From: Dipteris shenzhenensis
Lineage: Eukaryota > Polypodiophyta > Polypodiopsida > Gleicheniales
Strand: one strand, 5' to 3'
Assembly (NCBI GenBank): GCA_047967505.1
Contig: CM106541.1
Length of the DNA stretch: 64,000 nt
This document shows positions 22,836-34,550 of this stretch, piece by piece; within the stretch, counting starts at the first letter, position 1, and each line of letters opens with the position of its first letter. A program made the position numbers and the translations under genes. Below the pieces are notes generated by a model that saw nothing but the letters and a program-made list of their open reading frames with translations, was not told where the DNA came from and searched no databases.

Positions 22836-23957
22836 CACATAACCAGAAGTGGATCTCCTACTATCCACATGCCCTGCATAGCCTGAATCTGTGTACCCAA
22901 GTATACGCATGTCTCCTCTACCAAAGCAGATGCACATCTCCTTGGTACCCTTCATGTACCTCATGATGCACTTAACTGCCTCCCAATGCCTCTTTCCTGG
23001 ATTAGCCATATACCGGCTAACAACTCCCACTACTAATGCAATGTCTAGTCTAGTAGCTATCATAGCATACATAAGAGTCCCAATTGCTGATGCATAAGGA
23101 ACCTTGGCCATCATGGTCCTTTCTTCATTTGATTTGGGACTAACCATAGAGACTCTTCTTCAGCTTGCAAACTAAATGCTCTTTGCCCTTTTCTTCAAAT
23201 CCTTCCGGCTGCACCATGTAAATTTCCTCATGCAAATCCCCATGCAAGAAAGCTGTCTTGACATCCATCTGTATAAGCATGCATCTAAGTGTGGTCATCT
23301 TCACAACCGGAGAGAATATCTCATCAAAGTCCACACCTTCTCTTGCTTGAACCCTTTAGCGACCAAACGGGCCTTGTACCTAGGCACATCATCACCTGTG
23401 ACCTTCATTTTGTAGACCCATTTACATGGCAATGCTTTCTTTCTATGTGGCAAAGAAACCAAGTCCCAAGTCTTATTCTTCATAAGTGAACTCATCTCTG
23501 ATTTCATAGAATACTCCCACTTGCATTGATCCTCGCACATCATAGCCTCTCTGTAGCAAGAAGGCTCCTTGCAATCAGTAAGCATCACATAGTCTATCCT
23601 TGGAACAAACCTGTTAGGTGGTCTAGACACTCTAGATGATCTTCTCAAGGGCATTTCAGCTTGTTGTCCCACTTGCATATCAGCCACATTTGGCTCATCA
23701 TTTCCACCAATAGATGATCCATCATCTACCCTTGATTGTATACCTGTGGGAGTACTTGATGGTACCATTTCTTGCACATTTGGTGCATGGACAGCTTGTT
23801 GTCTATCAACATATGCAGGTGGATTCACATCCTGGAAAGTGATTCTCCTCATTTCCACATCCTTCATGGGTGCCTTATGCATCTTCTTCTCATTGAAGAC
23901 TACATCATGGCTGCGTATGATCTTCTTTGCTTCTGGATCCCAGAGATGATAGCCCAT
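22836..23957 (-). pseudogene. Copia reverse transcriptase with catalytic core deleted
   Basis: The N-terminal part has [32 protein letters not shown] and, after a frameshift, [18 protein letters not shown] and [11 protein letters not shown]. The next residues should lead to the YVDD active site. Instead a stop and SPKSNEER follow, then PYASAIGTLMYAMIATRLDI and GYTDSGYAGHVDSRRSTSGY. The YVDD region (roughly 100 residues or more) is therefore missing. Confidence 0.8.
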
Positions 23958-24017
23958 CTCTCCACTTTCACCATAACCCAGAAAGATGCATTTCCTAAAC
24001 TTAGGATCTAGCTTCTT

Positions 24018-24724
24018 TCAAAGCTCTTTTGGCACATGTGCATATGCCTCACACCCAAATATACACAAATGAGAGTAAGAGGGATTCTTGCCACTCCATG
24101 CCTCTTCAAGAATACCACCATCCAAACTCTTACTAGGTGATCTATTGATCACATGCACTGCAGTCTTCATTGCCTCAGCCCAAGAACCACCAGAAAGACT
24201 TGCATTGGAAAGCATGCATTGCAACCTTTCTTGAATGGTACGGTTCATCTTTTCTGCAACTGGATTTTGCTCTAGAGTATGAGGGGATGTGCCATGTGTA
24301 TCACAGAAATGCTGAAAGTCATGAGAGAGATACTCTCCACCATTGTCAGTCCGTAGGCATTTAAGCGTTCTACCTGATTGATTCTCAACCAAGGCCAGCC
24401 ATTTCTGAAATACCTGGAACACATCACTCTTCCGAGCTATAGCATAATCCCACACTTTCCTAGTTGCATCATCAATGAACGTCACATAGTATTCAGCCCC
24501 GCCTCATGACCGTATAGGCATGGGACACATACGTCTGAATGCACCAAATCAAGCTTTTCAAACTCTTTCTTTCCCCTTCTTTTATGGGCTGATTTAGTCT
24601 GCCTCCCATAGAGACAGTGCTCACAAAATTCAAAATCAGAGAAACTCAAATGCGGTACATAACCCAAATGGCATAAGAGTTTCATTCCATTCTGACTCAT
24701 GTGCCCCAACCTATAATGCCACAA
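24018..24724 (-). pseudogene. Copia integrase with pre-integrase zinc finger
   Basis: WHYRLGHMSQNGMKLL and CEHCLYGRQTK form the HHCC region. The core shows D in FIDDATRK, D in RTDNGGEYLS and E in PVAEKMNRTIQ, so the D-D-35-E triad is visible. A frameshift joins the two pieces near 24485. Confidence 0.82.
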
Positions 24725-24885
24725 AGAAGTGCTTGGCTACTCGGTTATTACAACAACATGATCAAATACCCCTGATACATGTAAGGGATACAAAGTCCCA
24801 CACTTGGCACCCCTGGCCAAAAGCATAGAGCCCTTTTGAATTTTCCAACTCTGAAAGCCAAAAGTGGTGTGAAAACCAGCATCAT

Positions 24886-26043
24886 CTAGCTGACCCACTG
24901 AATAAGAATCTTGGTCAACTTAGGCACATGTCTCACATGTTTTAAAATAAATGCAGACCCATTTGCAAAAGAAAACTTTATGTCACCTACTCCCACTATG
25001 TCACATGCATAGTCATTTCCAAGATGCACACAACCTGTCTTTCCACTGTCATAAGTGGAGAACCATTCCCTATGGGGAGTAACATACCAGAATCCAAAAT
25101 CCAATCTTGGGAATATGCATCATCTGAAGTGGTAAGCAACTGTGCAGATAAACTAGACATGAAGAGAACGTCATTGTCACTATCATGTGTGACTGCATTG
25201 ATCTCCTCAATCTTCACTTTGCCTTTATCCTCCCTTGGACTCTCTTCCTTTTGATTTGCACCCCAATTTGCATTCTTTTTCTTATCCTTTTGCTCTCTTT
25301 TCAGCTTGTAGCAATCCTTTTTCATATGGCCCTTCTTGCCACAGTGGTAACACTCAATGTTCCATGCCCTAGATTTGCTACAAGACTTCCCTCTTTCTTG
25401 GGACTTCCCCCTGAACTATGATCTGCCCCTTTGCACATTTACGGCTGCATCCTACTTGTTGCCATCCATAGACTTCCGTCTAATCTCCTCGGCCAACAAG
25501 CTACCCACAACATCATCAAATTTCAGTACTCCACTAGGTGTAGAGTTACTGACAGCTGTATGGAAGGTATCCCATGAGGATGGCAATGAACATAAGAGAA
25601 ATATTGCCTTAGTCTCTGCATCAAAACTCATCTTCTGAGCCTGAATATAATATTGAATTCATTCAGGTGAGAAGCAATGGAGATCCCTTCCTTCATCTGC
25701 AACTCAAACAACCTCTTCATGAGGTAAACTTTATTAGAGGCAGTTTCCTTTTCATAAGTGGCACACAGTTTCTTTCACAAATCTTCCGTAGTTTGCTCAT
25801 TTACTACTGTGAAATAAACTGACTCTGCAAGATGAAGTCTAATAGTAGATTTTGCTAATGCATCCAACTCATTCCAGTCATCCTCAGACATATTTGCAAG
25901 CTTAGCTTCAATCCCTGCCAAGGGTTTAATCTACTTCTTTTGAATAAGCACATCCCTTATTTGTTCTTTCCACAAAGAAAAGTTTGTCCCATCAAACTTT
26001 TTAATGCTAAAAAACTCCTTTTCAGACATGGAAGAGGATACCA
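24886..26043 (-). pseudogene. Copia Gag and protease
   Basis: Gag starts near 26043 (MVSSSMSEKE) with KFDGTNFSLWKEQIRDVL. The zinc knuckle CYHCGKKGHMKKDC is at about 25320-25360. The protease has WILDSG, then a frameshift into YVTPHREWFSTY, with KHVRHVPKLTK closing the domain. Several stops lie in the Gag part (for example near 25930). Confidence 0.78.
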
Positions 26044-26179
26044 TGATGTAAATGAAGCAAAAATCCCAAATGCTAGTGCCTACAAGAGAGAATCACACCA
26101 AATACCAGGTGCACCCAAATGTGTATGCCACAATAGAGTGAAATATCACCAAAACTCATGTCTCAAAGTATCTGACTCA

Positions 26180-27751
26180 TGTGCAAATACTATGCATCCA
26201 TATGAGCAAATCTGGCCCAAAAGAAAATGCCAACTGCATCAAATACTTGATCTCATGCTTGAATATACAGATTGTTGCAGGATAATAATGGAATGAACTT
26301 ATCTTTGCAAATTGTTCTGAAGTGAGTCTTTTGACCTCCTTTGCTTCCTTTGCGATCTGATTACAAGCATAAGCCCAATGTTGACCATCAATGGGCTAGA
26401 ATTTGCAATGAAGGAGGAATTCCTTCTTTGCTTCCTTTAGCATATTCTCACCTTGTGCCTCTTCGCCTTGTTCATGTGGAATATTTTTAAGAGTGTCTTT
26501 AAAGAATCGACTGAAGGTTTCCTCAAAATGTGTAGGCCCTGTAAATGTTATTTGATCCAAAAAACTATTTTTGATTGGACAAAACATTATTGGGCACAGG
26601 ACCACATTGCTTGCCACAGGTTTCTTACCATCTCTCAAAGCCTCGTATATTTGCAATGCATAGGATATATCAAGGCTTCGGCTATTAGTAAAGATAGCTA
26701 TAGCTTCCACATCTTTGGCATTCACAAACCACATCCTTTGACCCCAGATATATCCCACATCATCATCTGTAACTGCTTCATCAAGACGCAGATTAAGATT
26801 TTTGATTCATGTGAGTTCATCCTGATCATCTTTAGCCTCGGGTTTTGAGTCTTCTTCATCTTTCTGTTCTTTTAACTGTTTTTCATCCACATTATCTCTC
26901 TCTACAATGGGATGATGCCTTTTTTTACTGCTTGGAACCATGGCTCTTGCAGTACTAGCCTTTTGCATTTCACGTCGTGGTTTGCTAGCAAGAGCTTCTA
27001 GCATAACTACAGTGGATCGACCTTGATCTTCTTTAATTTTTTTTAATTCCCGTGCACTCAAGGCTTGTGTTTCATCATCCTTAGTTACATCCACCATTTC
27101 TTGCTCTAGAAGTTTGCGCTCATGTTCTACACGTTTGTGACAGTGTGCGTGTTCTTCTTGTCCCTGCATCGAAGTTTGAGCTTTTTGATCTCCTTCATGT
27201 GAAGATCCTTGAATATGAGGAGAATATTGTGCATCGTGAAAGTACTCAAACATTATCTTTGCATGCATCCTTTTTGCCACCACACTAGGAAATTGCTCCC
27301 AAGTATATGCAAGAGCCTCCAATGCACTTTGCAACTCTAGAAACTTTGATGGTTGAGGAGGAGGCATCACAAAGGTCTTTTAGTCTCTCCTTGACACAAC
27401 AGTATGAAGACTGCCAACTTCAAGATCTGAACTCTTTGTAAAAATATCCATAAAAGTCTCTTTTGGCTCTATCATTATGCCTACTACAAGGCTTGAAGTC
27501 ATATCTTTTTTTAAGAAAGTAGCATCCCATGGATCTTCAACATCATCGAACTCTCTTTTTGACATAATTAGAAAGAGTCTCTTTTCCTTTTGATGAAGAA
27601 ATGAAGCTCTTCTGCCCATGTGATATCGAGTCCACCTACTAAAGCCATTGGGGCTATATTCCTTTCCTTTCAAATTCAAAGTGACATCAGAGACCCATGC
27701 TCTGATCTCAGAGTCATTTAGGATAGCCCCCACATTAGTTGATTGCTCCAT
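26180..27751 (-). pseudogene. Second relic of the GQH-motif family, one frame with three stops
   Basis: Read leftwards, the coding sequence probably starts at MEQSTNVGAI (27751), just after a TTTTCTTGTAG acceptor. One frame continues through TAA (27380-27382), TGA (26807-26809) and TAG (26396-26398). It contains FSRWTRYHMGRRASF, a charged coiled-coil-like middle (HKRVEHERKLLEQEMVD), GYIWGQRMWFVNAKDVEAI, ASNVVLCPIMFCP and, after the last stop, PIDGQHWAYACNQIAKEA. At the third stop the plus-strand relic has Glu (GAG), so this is a single-base nonsense change. Apart from these stops the frame is well kept, so inactivation looks moderate in age. Function is unknown. The 3' end is lost near the copia element. 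Confidence 0.65.
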
Positions 27752-28560
27752 AATCCTACAAGAAAAGATAATGAAGAATTTAGATACATACAAGTAAAGT
27801 ACAATATACAACGCTTGATACAATAAATGTGGGAAATAGCCCAAAAGGCTTTACAAGGCTTCATATGGCAATAAATGTGGAAAATAGCCTAGAAGGCTTT
27901 ACAAGGCTTAAATATTTGTACAAATGTAAAAAACTTAGCCAATAAAGCTTTACAATGAAATAAAATGTCCTCTAGTGATAAAGCTTCAATCTTCGTGAAG
28001 ACATGTAATCTGTCTATCCATTGATTTGCCCTCTAGTCATAAAGCTTCAATCTTCGTGATGACATGTAATCTGTCCATCCATTGATATCTGTGCACTGAT
28101 ACCCAACTGGTGCAATCTACCCACTAAAAACTGTTCCACTGATATCCACTTATGCAGCCCACATGATATCCACTTATGCAGCCCACTAATACTCGTTAAA
28201 TAGTGAATGGTCGAGATGGTCGGGTTTATTACAAGGCACTTCATATGACAATAAATGTAAAAAATAGCATAGAAGGCTTTACAAGGTTTTTTATGACAAT
28301 AAATGAGCTTAAATATTTATACAAATGCAATAAAAATAACCAATAATCATCAAGCTCCAATATGTCCCATGACATGTAATCTGTCCACTGATATATGTAA
28401 TCTGTCCACTGATATCTGCTCATGCAATCTGCCCACTGACAAACTTCTTGGTAAATGGTAAAAGGTCTTATTTAATAGCATGTCATGAGTGTCAAACTGC
28501 ATGTGAGCGAAGGGACTGACAACGATTAGCAACTAGTTAGAAAAATTTGAGCACGGCTTC
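27752..28560. repeat. Region of short local repeats
   Basis: Contains repeated GGCAATAAATGTGGAAAATAG / AAGGCTTTACAAGG units (near 27845, 27894 and 28271) and repeated GACATGTAATCTGTCCA / CCACTGATAT units (28000-28440). No gene supported. It may be 5' UTR or intron of the minus-strand relic. Confidence 0.6.
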
Positions 28561-28742
28561 GATTGGCAACTTGGAGAATTGTCTCTCCTCTAAGGCAATC
28601 TAATCTATGCTAAACTATGCTAAACCAACCGTCGAAGCGAAGAAAAGCAATAAATAATTTCTTTTTCTGTGTTCATTTTAATGTGCTGGCGTTTAAGATG
28701 CTTAAATATGCAAAAGAAGGGGTTTTGATGTAGAGGCTAAAC
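28561..28742. other. Spacer
   Basis: No gene or repeat recognised. Confidence 0.4.
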
Positions 28743-29138
28743 CTGCATGTGAGAGAAATGAAGAACAAGTATCTAAAGAAAAGTTAACATTTTTCAATTT
28801 AAAAGATGAATATATATAAAAATATTATCTCACCTTCAAAACAAACCATAAATTCACTCTTTTATAAATTTTTAAAAGTAAAATATAAAACATGTAAATA
28901 TATAAAACTCTCTCTTTACTTTCTCTCTCTCTCTCTCGACTGCATGTGAGAGAAATGAAGAACAAGTATCTAAAGAAAAGTTATATTTTTCAATTTAAAA
29001 GATGAATATATATATAAATATTATCTCACCTTCAAAACAAACCATAAATTCACTCTTTTATAATTTTTTAAAAGTATAATATAAAACATGTAAATATATA
29101 AAACTCTCTCTTTACTTTCTCTCTCTCTCTCTCTCGAC
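28743..29138. repeat. Tandem duplication, 2 x about 197 bp
   Basis: The unit beginning CTGCATGTGAGAGAAATG at 28743 is repeated at 28940 and ends in a CTCTCT run both times. Confidence 0.88.
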
Positions 29139-29698
29139 TCCTAATTCTCTCTGTAGCCATAGTCAAGACACCTCATTCTCTCTCTTAATCTCTCTCTCTC
29201 TCTCTCTGACAACTCTTATGTGTTTCCCTCTCTGTCCTCATCCCACTCATTCTCTCTCTTAGTTTATCTCAAGTCTCTCTTTCTCTCCCTCCCATGGCGA
29301 CTAAGATTTATCATTCTCTCTCTTTATCTCTCTCTCTCTCTCCCTAGGATTTGTAATTATTTCTCTCTCTCTCTCCATCTCTCTCCTCTCTCTCTCTCTC
29401 CTCTTCTCTCTCTCTCCCTCTCTCTCTCTCTCTCTTAGCCTCTCTACCTCCCTACCTCTATCCTCTTGGCCGCTAGGATTTGTCATTCTTTCCCTCTCTA
29501 TGTCTCTCTCTCTCTCTCTCTCTCTGAATTCTCTCTCAGCCTTCCTCCCTCCCTCCCTCCCTCCCTCTCTCCCTTTCTCTCTCTCCTCTATCCCTCTTCT
29601 CACTCTTAATCTCTCTTTCTCTTGCTCCCCTCTTCTCTCTCATTTCTCATTCTCTCTCTCCCTCCCTCCCTCCCTCCCTTGGCGGCCATGGCCGTGAG

Positions 29699-29741
<43 letters not shown>

Positions 29742-29821
29742 CGGCCACGGCCGCTAGAAGTTTCATTCTCTCTCCCTCTCTCTTTATCTCTCTCTCTCCC
29801 TAAGTCTCCCTCCTCTCTTCT

Positions 29822-29875
<54 letters not shown>

Positions 29876-30503
29876 TCTCTCCCTAAGTCTCCCTCCTCTC
29901 TTCTCTCTCTCTCTCTCCCTCTCCCTCCCTACTCTCTCCCTCCCTCTAGCACAAAAGTTTCATTCCCTCTCTCTCCCTCTCTCTCTTTCTCTCTCTCTCT
30001 CTGTCTCTCCCTCTCTCTCTTTCTCTCTCCCTAAGTCTCCCTCCTCTCTTCTCTCTCTCTCTCTCCCTCTCCCTCCCTACTCTCTCCCTCCCTCTAGCAG
30101 CCACAACCGCCAGGAGACTCTCTTCTCTCTCTTAATCTCTCTCTCCCTCTCTCAGCTCTCTCTTTCTTTCCCTCCCTACTCTTCTCTCTCATTGCCGCCA
30201 GGAGACTCTCTTCTCTCTCTCCCTCTCTCAGCTCTCTCTTTCTTTCCCTCCCTACTCTTCTCTCTCATTTAAGGAGCCCCTCTTCTCTCTCTTAATCTCT
30301 TGTCTCTCTCCCTCTCTCTCTTTCTCTCCCTCCCTACTCTTCTCTCTCATTTCTCATTCTCTCTCTCCCTTTGGCGGCCACGGCCGTGAAGAGCCCCTCT
30401 TCTCTCTCTTAATTTCTCTCTTTCCCTCTCTCCTCTCGCCACGTTTCATTCTCTTAAACTTCTCTCTCTCTCCCTCTCTCTCCCTCTCTCTCTTTCTCTC
30501 TCT

Positions 30504-30586
<83 letters not shown>

Positions 30587-31119
30587 TCTCTCCCTACTCT
30601 CTCCCTCCCTCTAGTAGCCACGGCCGCCAGGAGACCATCTTCTCTCTCTTAACGTCTCTCCCCCTCTCTCCTCTCTCTTTCTTCCCTCCCTACCCTTCTC
30701 TCTCATTTAAGGAGCCCCTCTTCTCTCTCTGAATCTCTCTCTCTCTCACTTCCTCTCTCCTCTCTCTCTTTCTCTCCCTCCCTACTCCTCTCTCATTTCT
30801 CATTCTCTCTCTCATTTCTATTCTCTCTCTCCCTTTGGCGGCCACGGCCGCCAAGAGCCCCTCTTCTCTCTCTTAATTTCTCTCTTTCCCTTTCTCCTCT
30901 CTCTTTCTCTCCCTCCCTATTCTCTCTCATTTCTCAAATTTACAAACTCAAATATAAATAAGAAACTCATTAAAATAGAACTCAAAAACTCAAATAAGAA
31001 ACTAATTTAAAAAGAATTGTAATGCCTCCTAAAAAACCCCCCTCCTCTAGTTGCCACGGCCGCCAAGAGTTTTCTCTCTCTCCCTCTACCCCTCTTCTCT
31101 CTCTTAATCTCTCTCTCTC

Positions 31120-31198
<79 letters not shown>

Positions 31199-31310
31199 CT
31201 TTCTCTCCCTCCTTTCTTTTCTCTCTTAATCTAGTGCTATCTCTCACACTCTCTCTCTCCTCTCTCTCTCTAGCTCTCTCTTTCTCTCTATCTCTCTATC
31301 TCTCTTTTCA
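29139..31310. repeat. Polypyrimidine (CT)n block 1 punctuated by GGCC palindromes
   Basis: About 2.1 kb of CTCTCT, CCCTCC and TTCTCTCTC. At intervals it carries GGCGGCCATGGCCG or GGCGGCCACGGCCG-type motifs (near 29688, 29740, 30374, 30838 and 31052), each often followed by AGAAGT, AAGAG or AGGAG. Near 30930 an AT-rich insert (TCAAATTTACAAACTCAAAT) recurs at the end of the block. All long serine/leucine frames are artefacts. Confidence 0.85.
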
Positions 31311-32180
31311 AATTTAGAACACAAATTTCAATAAGAAATTAATTCAAATAGAACTCAAAAACTTTAACAATAAACTAATTGAAAAAGAATTGTAAGTAAA
31401 GAAAAAGAATTACAAGACGAATTTTAAGAAATAGAACTCAAAAACTTTAACAAGAAACTAATTGAAAAAGAATTGTAAGTAAAGAAAAAGAATTACAAGA
31501 CGAATGAAAAAGAATGCAAGTACCTGGAAAAAGTGAACAAAGTAAGGCTCCACTTATCCTTTTCTTCCGCTCTTGGTTGCTTCAATGAAATGAGGAGAGA
31601 ATGAGAATGAATGAATGGAAAGAAGAGTATATATAAGAAAAACTAGCCCACTCCTCCCACGCATAAATTTGAATTTTTGAAAAAGAGACGGAAATTTGAA
31701 TTCATTATAAATTTGAATTCAAATTTGTGTTCAACATTCTTCTTATACTTTCTTCTCGTACATTCCTTTTGAATTCAAATTTGTGTTCAACATTCTTCTT
31801 GATACTTTCTTCTCGTAAGTCCCTTTCATTCTTCTCGTAAGTCAAATCTTATTTGTCGCTCTTGCTCGTGATAGTAAGTCAAATCTTATTTGTCGCTCTT
31901 GCTCTTGCTCCTGCTAGTAAGTCAAATCTTATTTGTCGCTCTTGCTCATGATAGTAAGTCAAATCTTATTTGAGCAAGAATCTTATTTGTCGCTCTTGCT
32001 CGTGATAGTTCTACTTTTAGTTTAAAGAATTCAAATTTGTGTTGAAGAGCTCGTGATAGTTCTACTCTTAGTTGTAAGAATTCCAATTTGTGTTCAACAT
32101 TCTTCTTGATACTTTCTTCTCGTAAGTCCCTTTCATTCTTTTCCTAAGTCAAATCTTATTTGTCGCTCTTGTAAGAATTC
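31311..32180. repeat. AT-rich inter-block with short tandem repeats and TATA motif
   Basis: A unit of about 77 bp (AACTCAAAAACTTTAACAA..) is repeated at 31345-31510. A unit of about 45 bp (GTAAGTCAAATCTTATTTG) is repeated four or more times at 31840-31990. A segment at 31515-31650, including TACCTGGAAAAAG and TATATATAAGAAAAA, is paralogous to 34265-34410. Confidence 0.7.
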
Positions 32181-32346
32181 GACCTCTCTCCCTCTACTCC
32201 CTCTACTCCCTCGCTTTCTCTCTCCCTCACTCTCTCTCTCGCTCCCCCCCTCACTCTCTCTCTCGCTCCCCCCCTCACTCCCCTCACTCTCTCTCTCTCC
32301 CTCCCCTCCCTCCTCTCCCCTCTCTCTCCTTCCGCTCCCTCCTCTC

Positions 32347-32379
<33 letters not shown>

Positions 32380-32500
32380 ATCCTCCCCTCCCTCACCTTC
32401 CCCCCCTCACTCTCTCTCTCGTTTTCTCTCTCCCTCCCCTCACTCTCTCTCTCCCTCCCCTCCCTCCTCTCCCCTCCCTCTCCTTTCGCTCCCTCCTCTC

Positions 32501-32549
<49 letters not shown>

Positions 32550-32655
32550 CCCTCCCTCCTCTCCCCTCTCTCTCCTTCCACTCCCTCCTCTCCCCTCCCT
32601 CCTCTCCCTTTCTCTCTCCCTCCCCTCCCCTCTCTCTCTCTCCCTCGCCTCCCCT
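32181..32655. repeat. Polypyrimidine block 2, CT/CCCTCC part
   Basis: Simple CT and CCTCCCCTCC DNA. Glycine/arginine/glutamate frames on the minus strand are artefacts. Confidence 0.85.
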
Positions 32656-34150
32656 CCCCCCGTCCTGGCGGCCGCGGCCGCCAGGATGCCTCCCCTCCCT
32701 CCCTCCATCCCCCCCCCTCCATCCCCTCCCTCCCCTCCCTCCCATCCTGGTGGCCACGGCCGCCACGACCCCCCCCATCCCCTCCCTCCCTCTACCCCCC
32801 CGTTTCCTCATCCCCTCGCTCCCCTCCCTGGGGTCCTGGCGGCCACAGCCGCCAAAACCCCCCCGCCCCCTCCCTCCCTCGACCCCGCCCCTCGCCCCTC
32901 CCTCCCCTCCCCCCCTCCATCCCCTCCTTCCCCTCCCTGGGGTCCTGGCTGCCGCGATCGCCAAAACCCACCCTCCCTCCCCCGACCCCGCCCCCCGCCC
33001 CTCCCTCCCCTCCCCCCCTCCATCCCCTCCTTGGGGTCTTGGCGGCCGCGGTCGCCAGAACCCCCTCCCCTCCCTCCCTCGACCCCGCCCCCTGCCCCCC
33101 CTCCCTCCCTCGACCCCGCCCCCCTCCCCCCCCCTCCCCTCCCCCGCCTCCATCCCCTCCTTGGGGTCCTGGCGGCCGTGGCCGCTAGAACCCCCCTCCC
33201 TCCCTCGACCCCGCCCCCTACCCCTCCCCCCCCTCCATCCCCTCCTCCCCTCCCTGGGGTCCTGGCGATTGTGGTTGCTAGAACCCCCCCCTCCCTCCCT
33301 CGACCCCGCCCCCTGCCCCTCCATCCCCTCCCCCCCTCCATCCCCTCCTTCCCCTCCATGGGGTCCTGGTGGCCGTGGCCGCTAGAACCCCCCCCCCTCC
33401 CTCCCTCCCTCCCCTCCCTCCCCTCCACCCCCTCCATCCCCTGCCTCCCTCGACCCCCCCCCGGCCCCTCCCTCCCCTCCCTGGGGTCCTGGCGGCCACG
33501 GCCGCCAGAACCCCCCCTCCCTCCCTCGACCCCGCCCCCCGCCCCTCCCCCCCCCTCCATCCCCTCCTTCCCCTCTGGGGTCCTGGCGGCTGCGACCGCC
33601 AGAACCCCCCCTCCCTCCCTTGACCCCGCCCCCCGCCCCTCCCTCCCCTCCCCCCCCCTCCATCCCCTCCTTGGGGTCCTGGCGGCTGTGGCTGCCAGAA
33701 CCCCCCTCCCTCCCTCGACCCCACCCCTCGCCCCCCTCCCTCCCTCGACCCCGCCCCTCGCCCCTCCCCCCCCTCCATCCCCTCCTTCCCCTCTGGGGTC
33801 CTGGTGGCCAAGGCCGCCAGAACCCCCCCTCCCTCCCTGGACCCCGCCCCCCGCCCCTCCCTCCCCTCCCCCTCCTCCATCCCCTCCTTGGGGTCCTAGC
33901 AGCCGCGGCCGCCAGAACCCCCCTCCCTCCCTCGACCTCGCCCCCCGCCCCTCCCTCCCCTCCCCCCCTCCATCCCCTCCTTCCTCGCCCCCCCCCTCCA
34001 TCCCCTCCCTCCCTCGACCCCCCCCCCTCCATCCCCTCCTTCCCTCGATCCCCCCCCCTCGGGCTCCTCCCTCCCTCCTTGGCTACTCCCTCTCATCCCC
34101 CTCCACTTCCCTCTTCCTCCTGGAGGCCACAGCCTCCAAGGCTTCTCTCC
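32656..34150. repeat. GC-rich minisatellite with palindromic core, about 14 copies
   Basis: Units of roughly 90-130 bp each contain GGGGTCCTGG, a near-palindrome of the type TGGCGGCCRYGGCCGCCA, then CCTCCCTCCCTCGACCCCG and C-rich filler. Core copies start near 32666, 32749, 32838, 32946, 33038, 33168, 33262, 33367, 33489, 33583, 33679, 33803, 33894 and 34122. Open frames of up to 513 codons follow from the repeat composition. Confidence 0.88.
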
Positions 34151-34261
34151 TTCTTTCTAAACTTTCTCTCTCTCTCTCTCTCTCTAGTTCCTCTCTCTTT
34201 CTTTCTTTCTCTCTCTTCAAATTTTAAAAAAAAAATCTAGATAAAGAATTAATCAAAAAAA

Positions 34262-34410
34262 TTTGCAAGTACCTGGAAAAAGTTTGTAAGTTTGCTCTTT
34301 CTTGCTTTCTTGCTCTTCCTTCCTTGCTTTCTTGCTCGTCCTTGCTTTCTTGTTTCAATGAATGAAATGAGGGGAGAATGAATGACGAAGGAAGACTATA
34401 TATAAGAAAA
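34262..34410 (-). promoter_or_regulatory. Paralogous leader segment with TATA box and CAG|GTACTT site
   Basis: On the minus strand CTTATATATAG is followed about 110 bp later by TTTTTCCAGGTACTTGC, a plausible exon end and splice donor. The same pair is found at 31515-31650. Direction is leftwards into the polypurine strand. Inferred only. Confidence 0.35.
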
Positions 34411-34550
34411 ATTAGGTTTTCCTCCTCTCCTATTGGCTTTCCATTCCTCCCCTCTCTCCTATTGGCTTTTCATTTCTCCCCTCTCCCATTGGCTCCCATT
34501 ACTCCCCCTCTCCGATTGGACCCCCATCCCTCATCCCAATCTTCCATTGG
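34397..34550 (-). promoter_or_regulatory. Five-CCAAT-box array upstream of a TATA box
   Basis: ATTGG on the plus strand (CCAAT on the minus) occurs at 34432, 34461, 34488, 34515 and 34546, spaced 27-31 bp. TATATATAAG lies at about 34397. On the minus strand this is CCAAT x5 then TATA at normal promoter spacing, but it is also a short tandem repeat of about 28 bp. Confidence 0.45.

Larger units (their letters stand above)
21984..26050 (-). mobile_element. Degenerate Ty1/copia retrotransposon
   Basis: Order on the minus strand is Gag, CCHC knuckle, protease, integrase, RT and RNase H, the copia arrangement. A short 3' LTR (21984-22137) follows a polypurine tract. I could not find a 5' LTR in 26050-26300, so the 5' end is probably lost. 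Frameshifts, stops, a deletion of the RT active site and a MITE insertion make it inactive. Confidence 0.85.

Noticed and set aside
26050-26300. 5' LTR of the copia element
   Set aside because: No sequence matching 21984-22137 is present; a weak TGGTATT PBS-like motif alone is insufficient.
29220-30272. Serine/leucine-rich frames such as a 216-codon one
   Set aside because: Direct translation of CTCTCT/CCCTCC repeats.
32133-34240. Long open frames up to 513 codons, proline-rich (plus) or glycine/arginine/glutamate-rich (minus)
   Set aside because: They exist in nearly all frames because the repeat lacks stop-forming triplets. Composition and periodicity follow the minisatellite and there is no domain.
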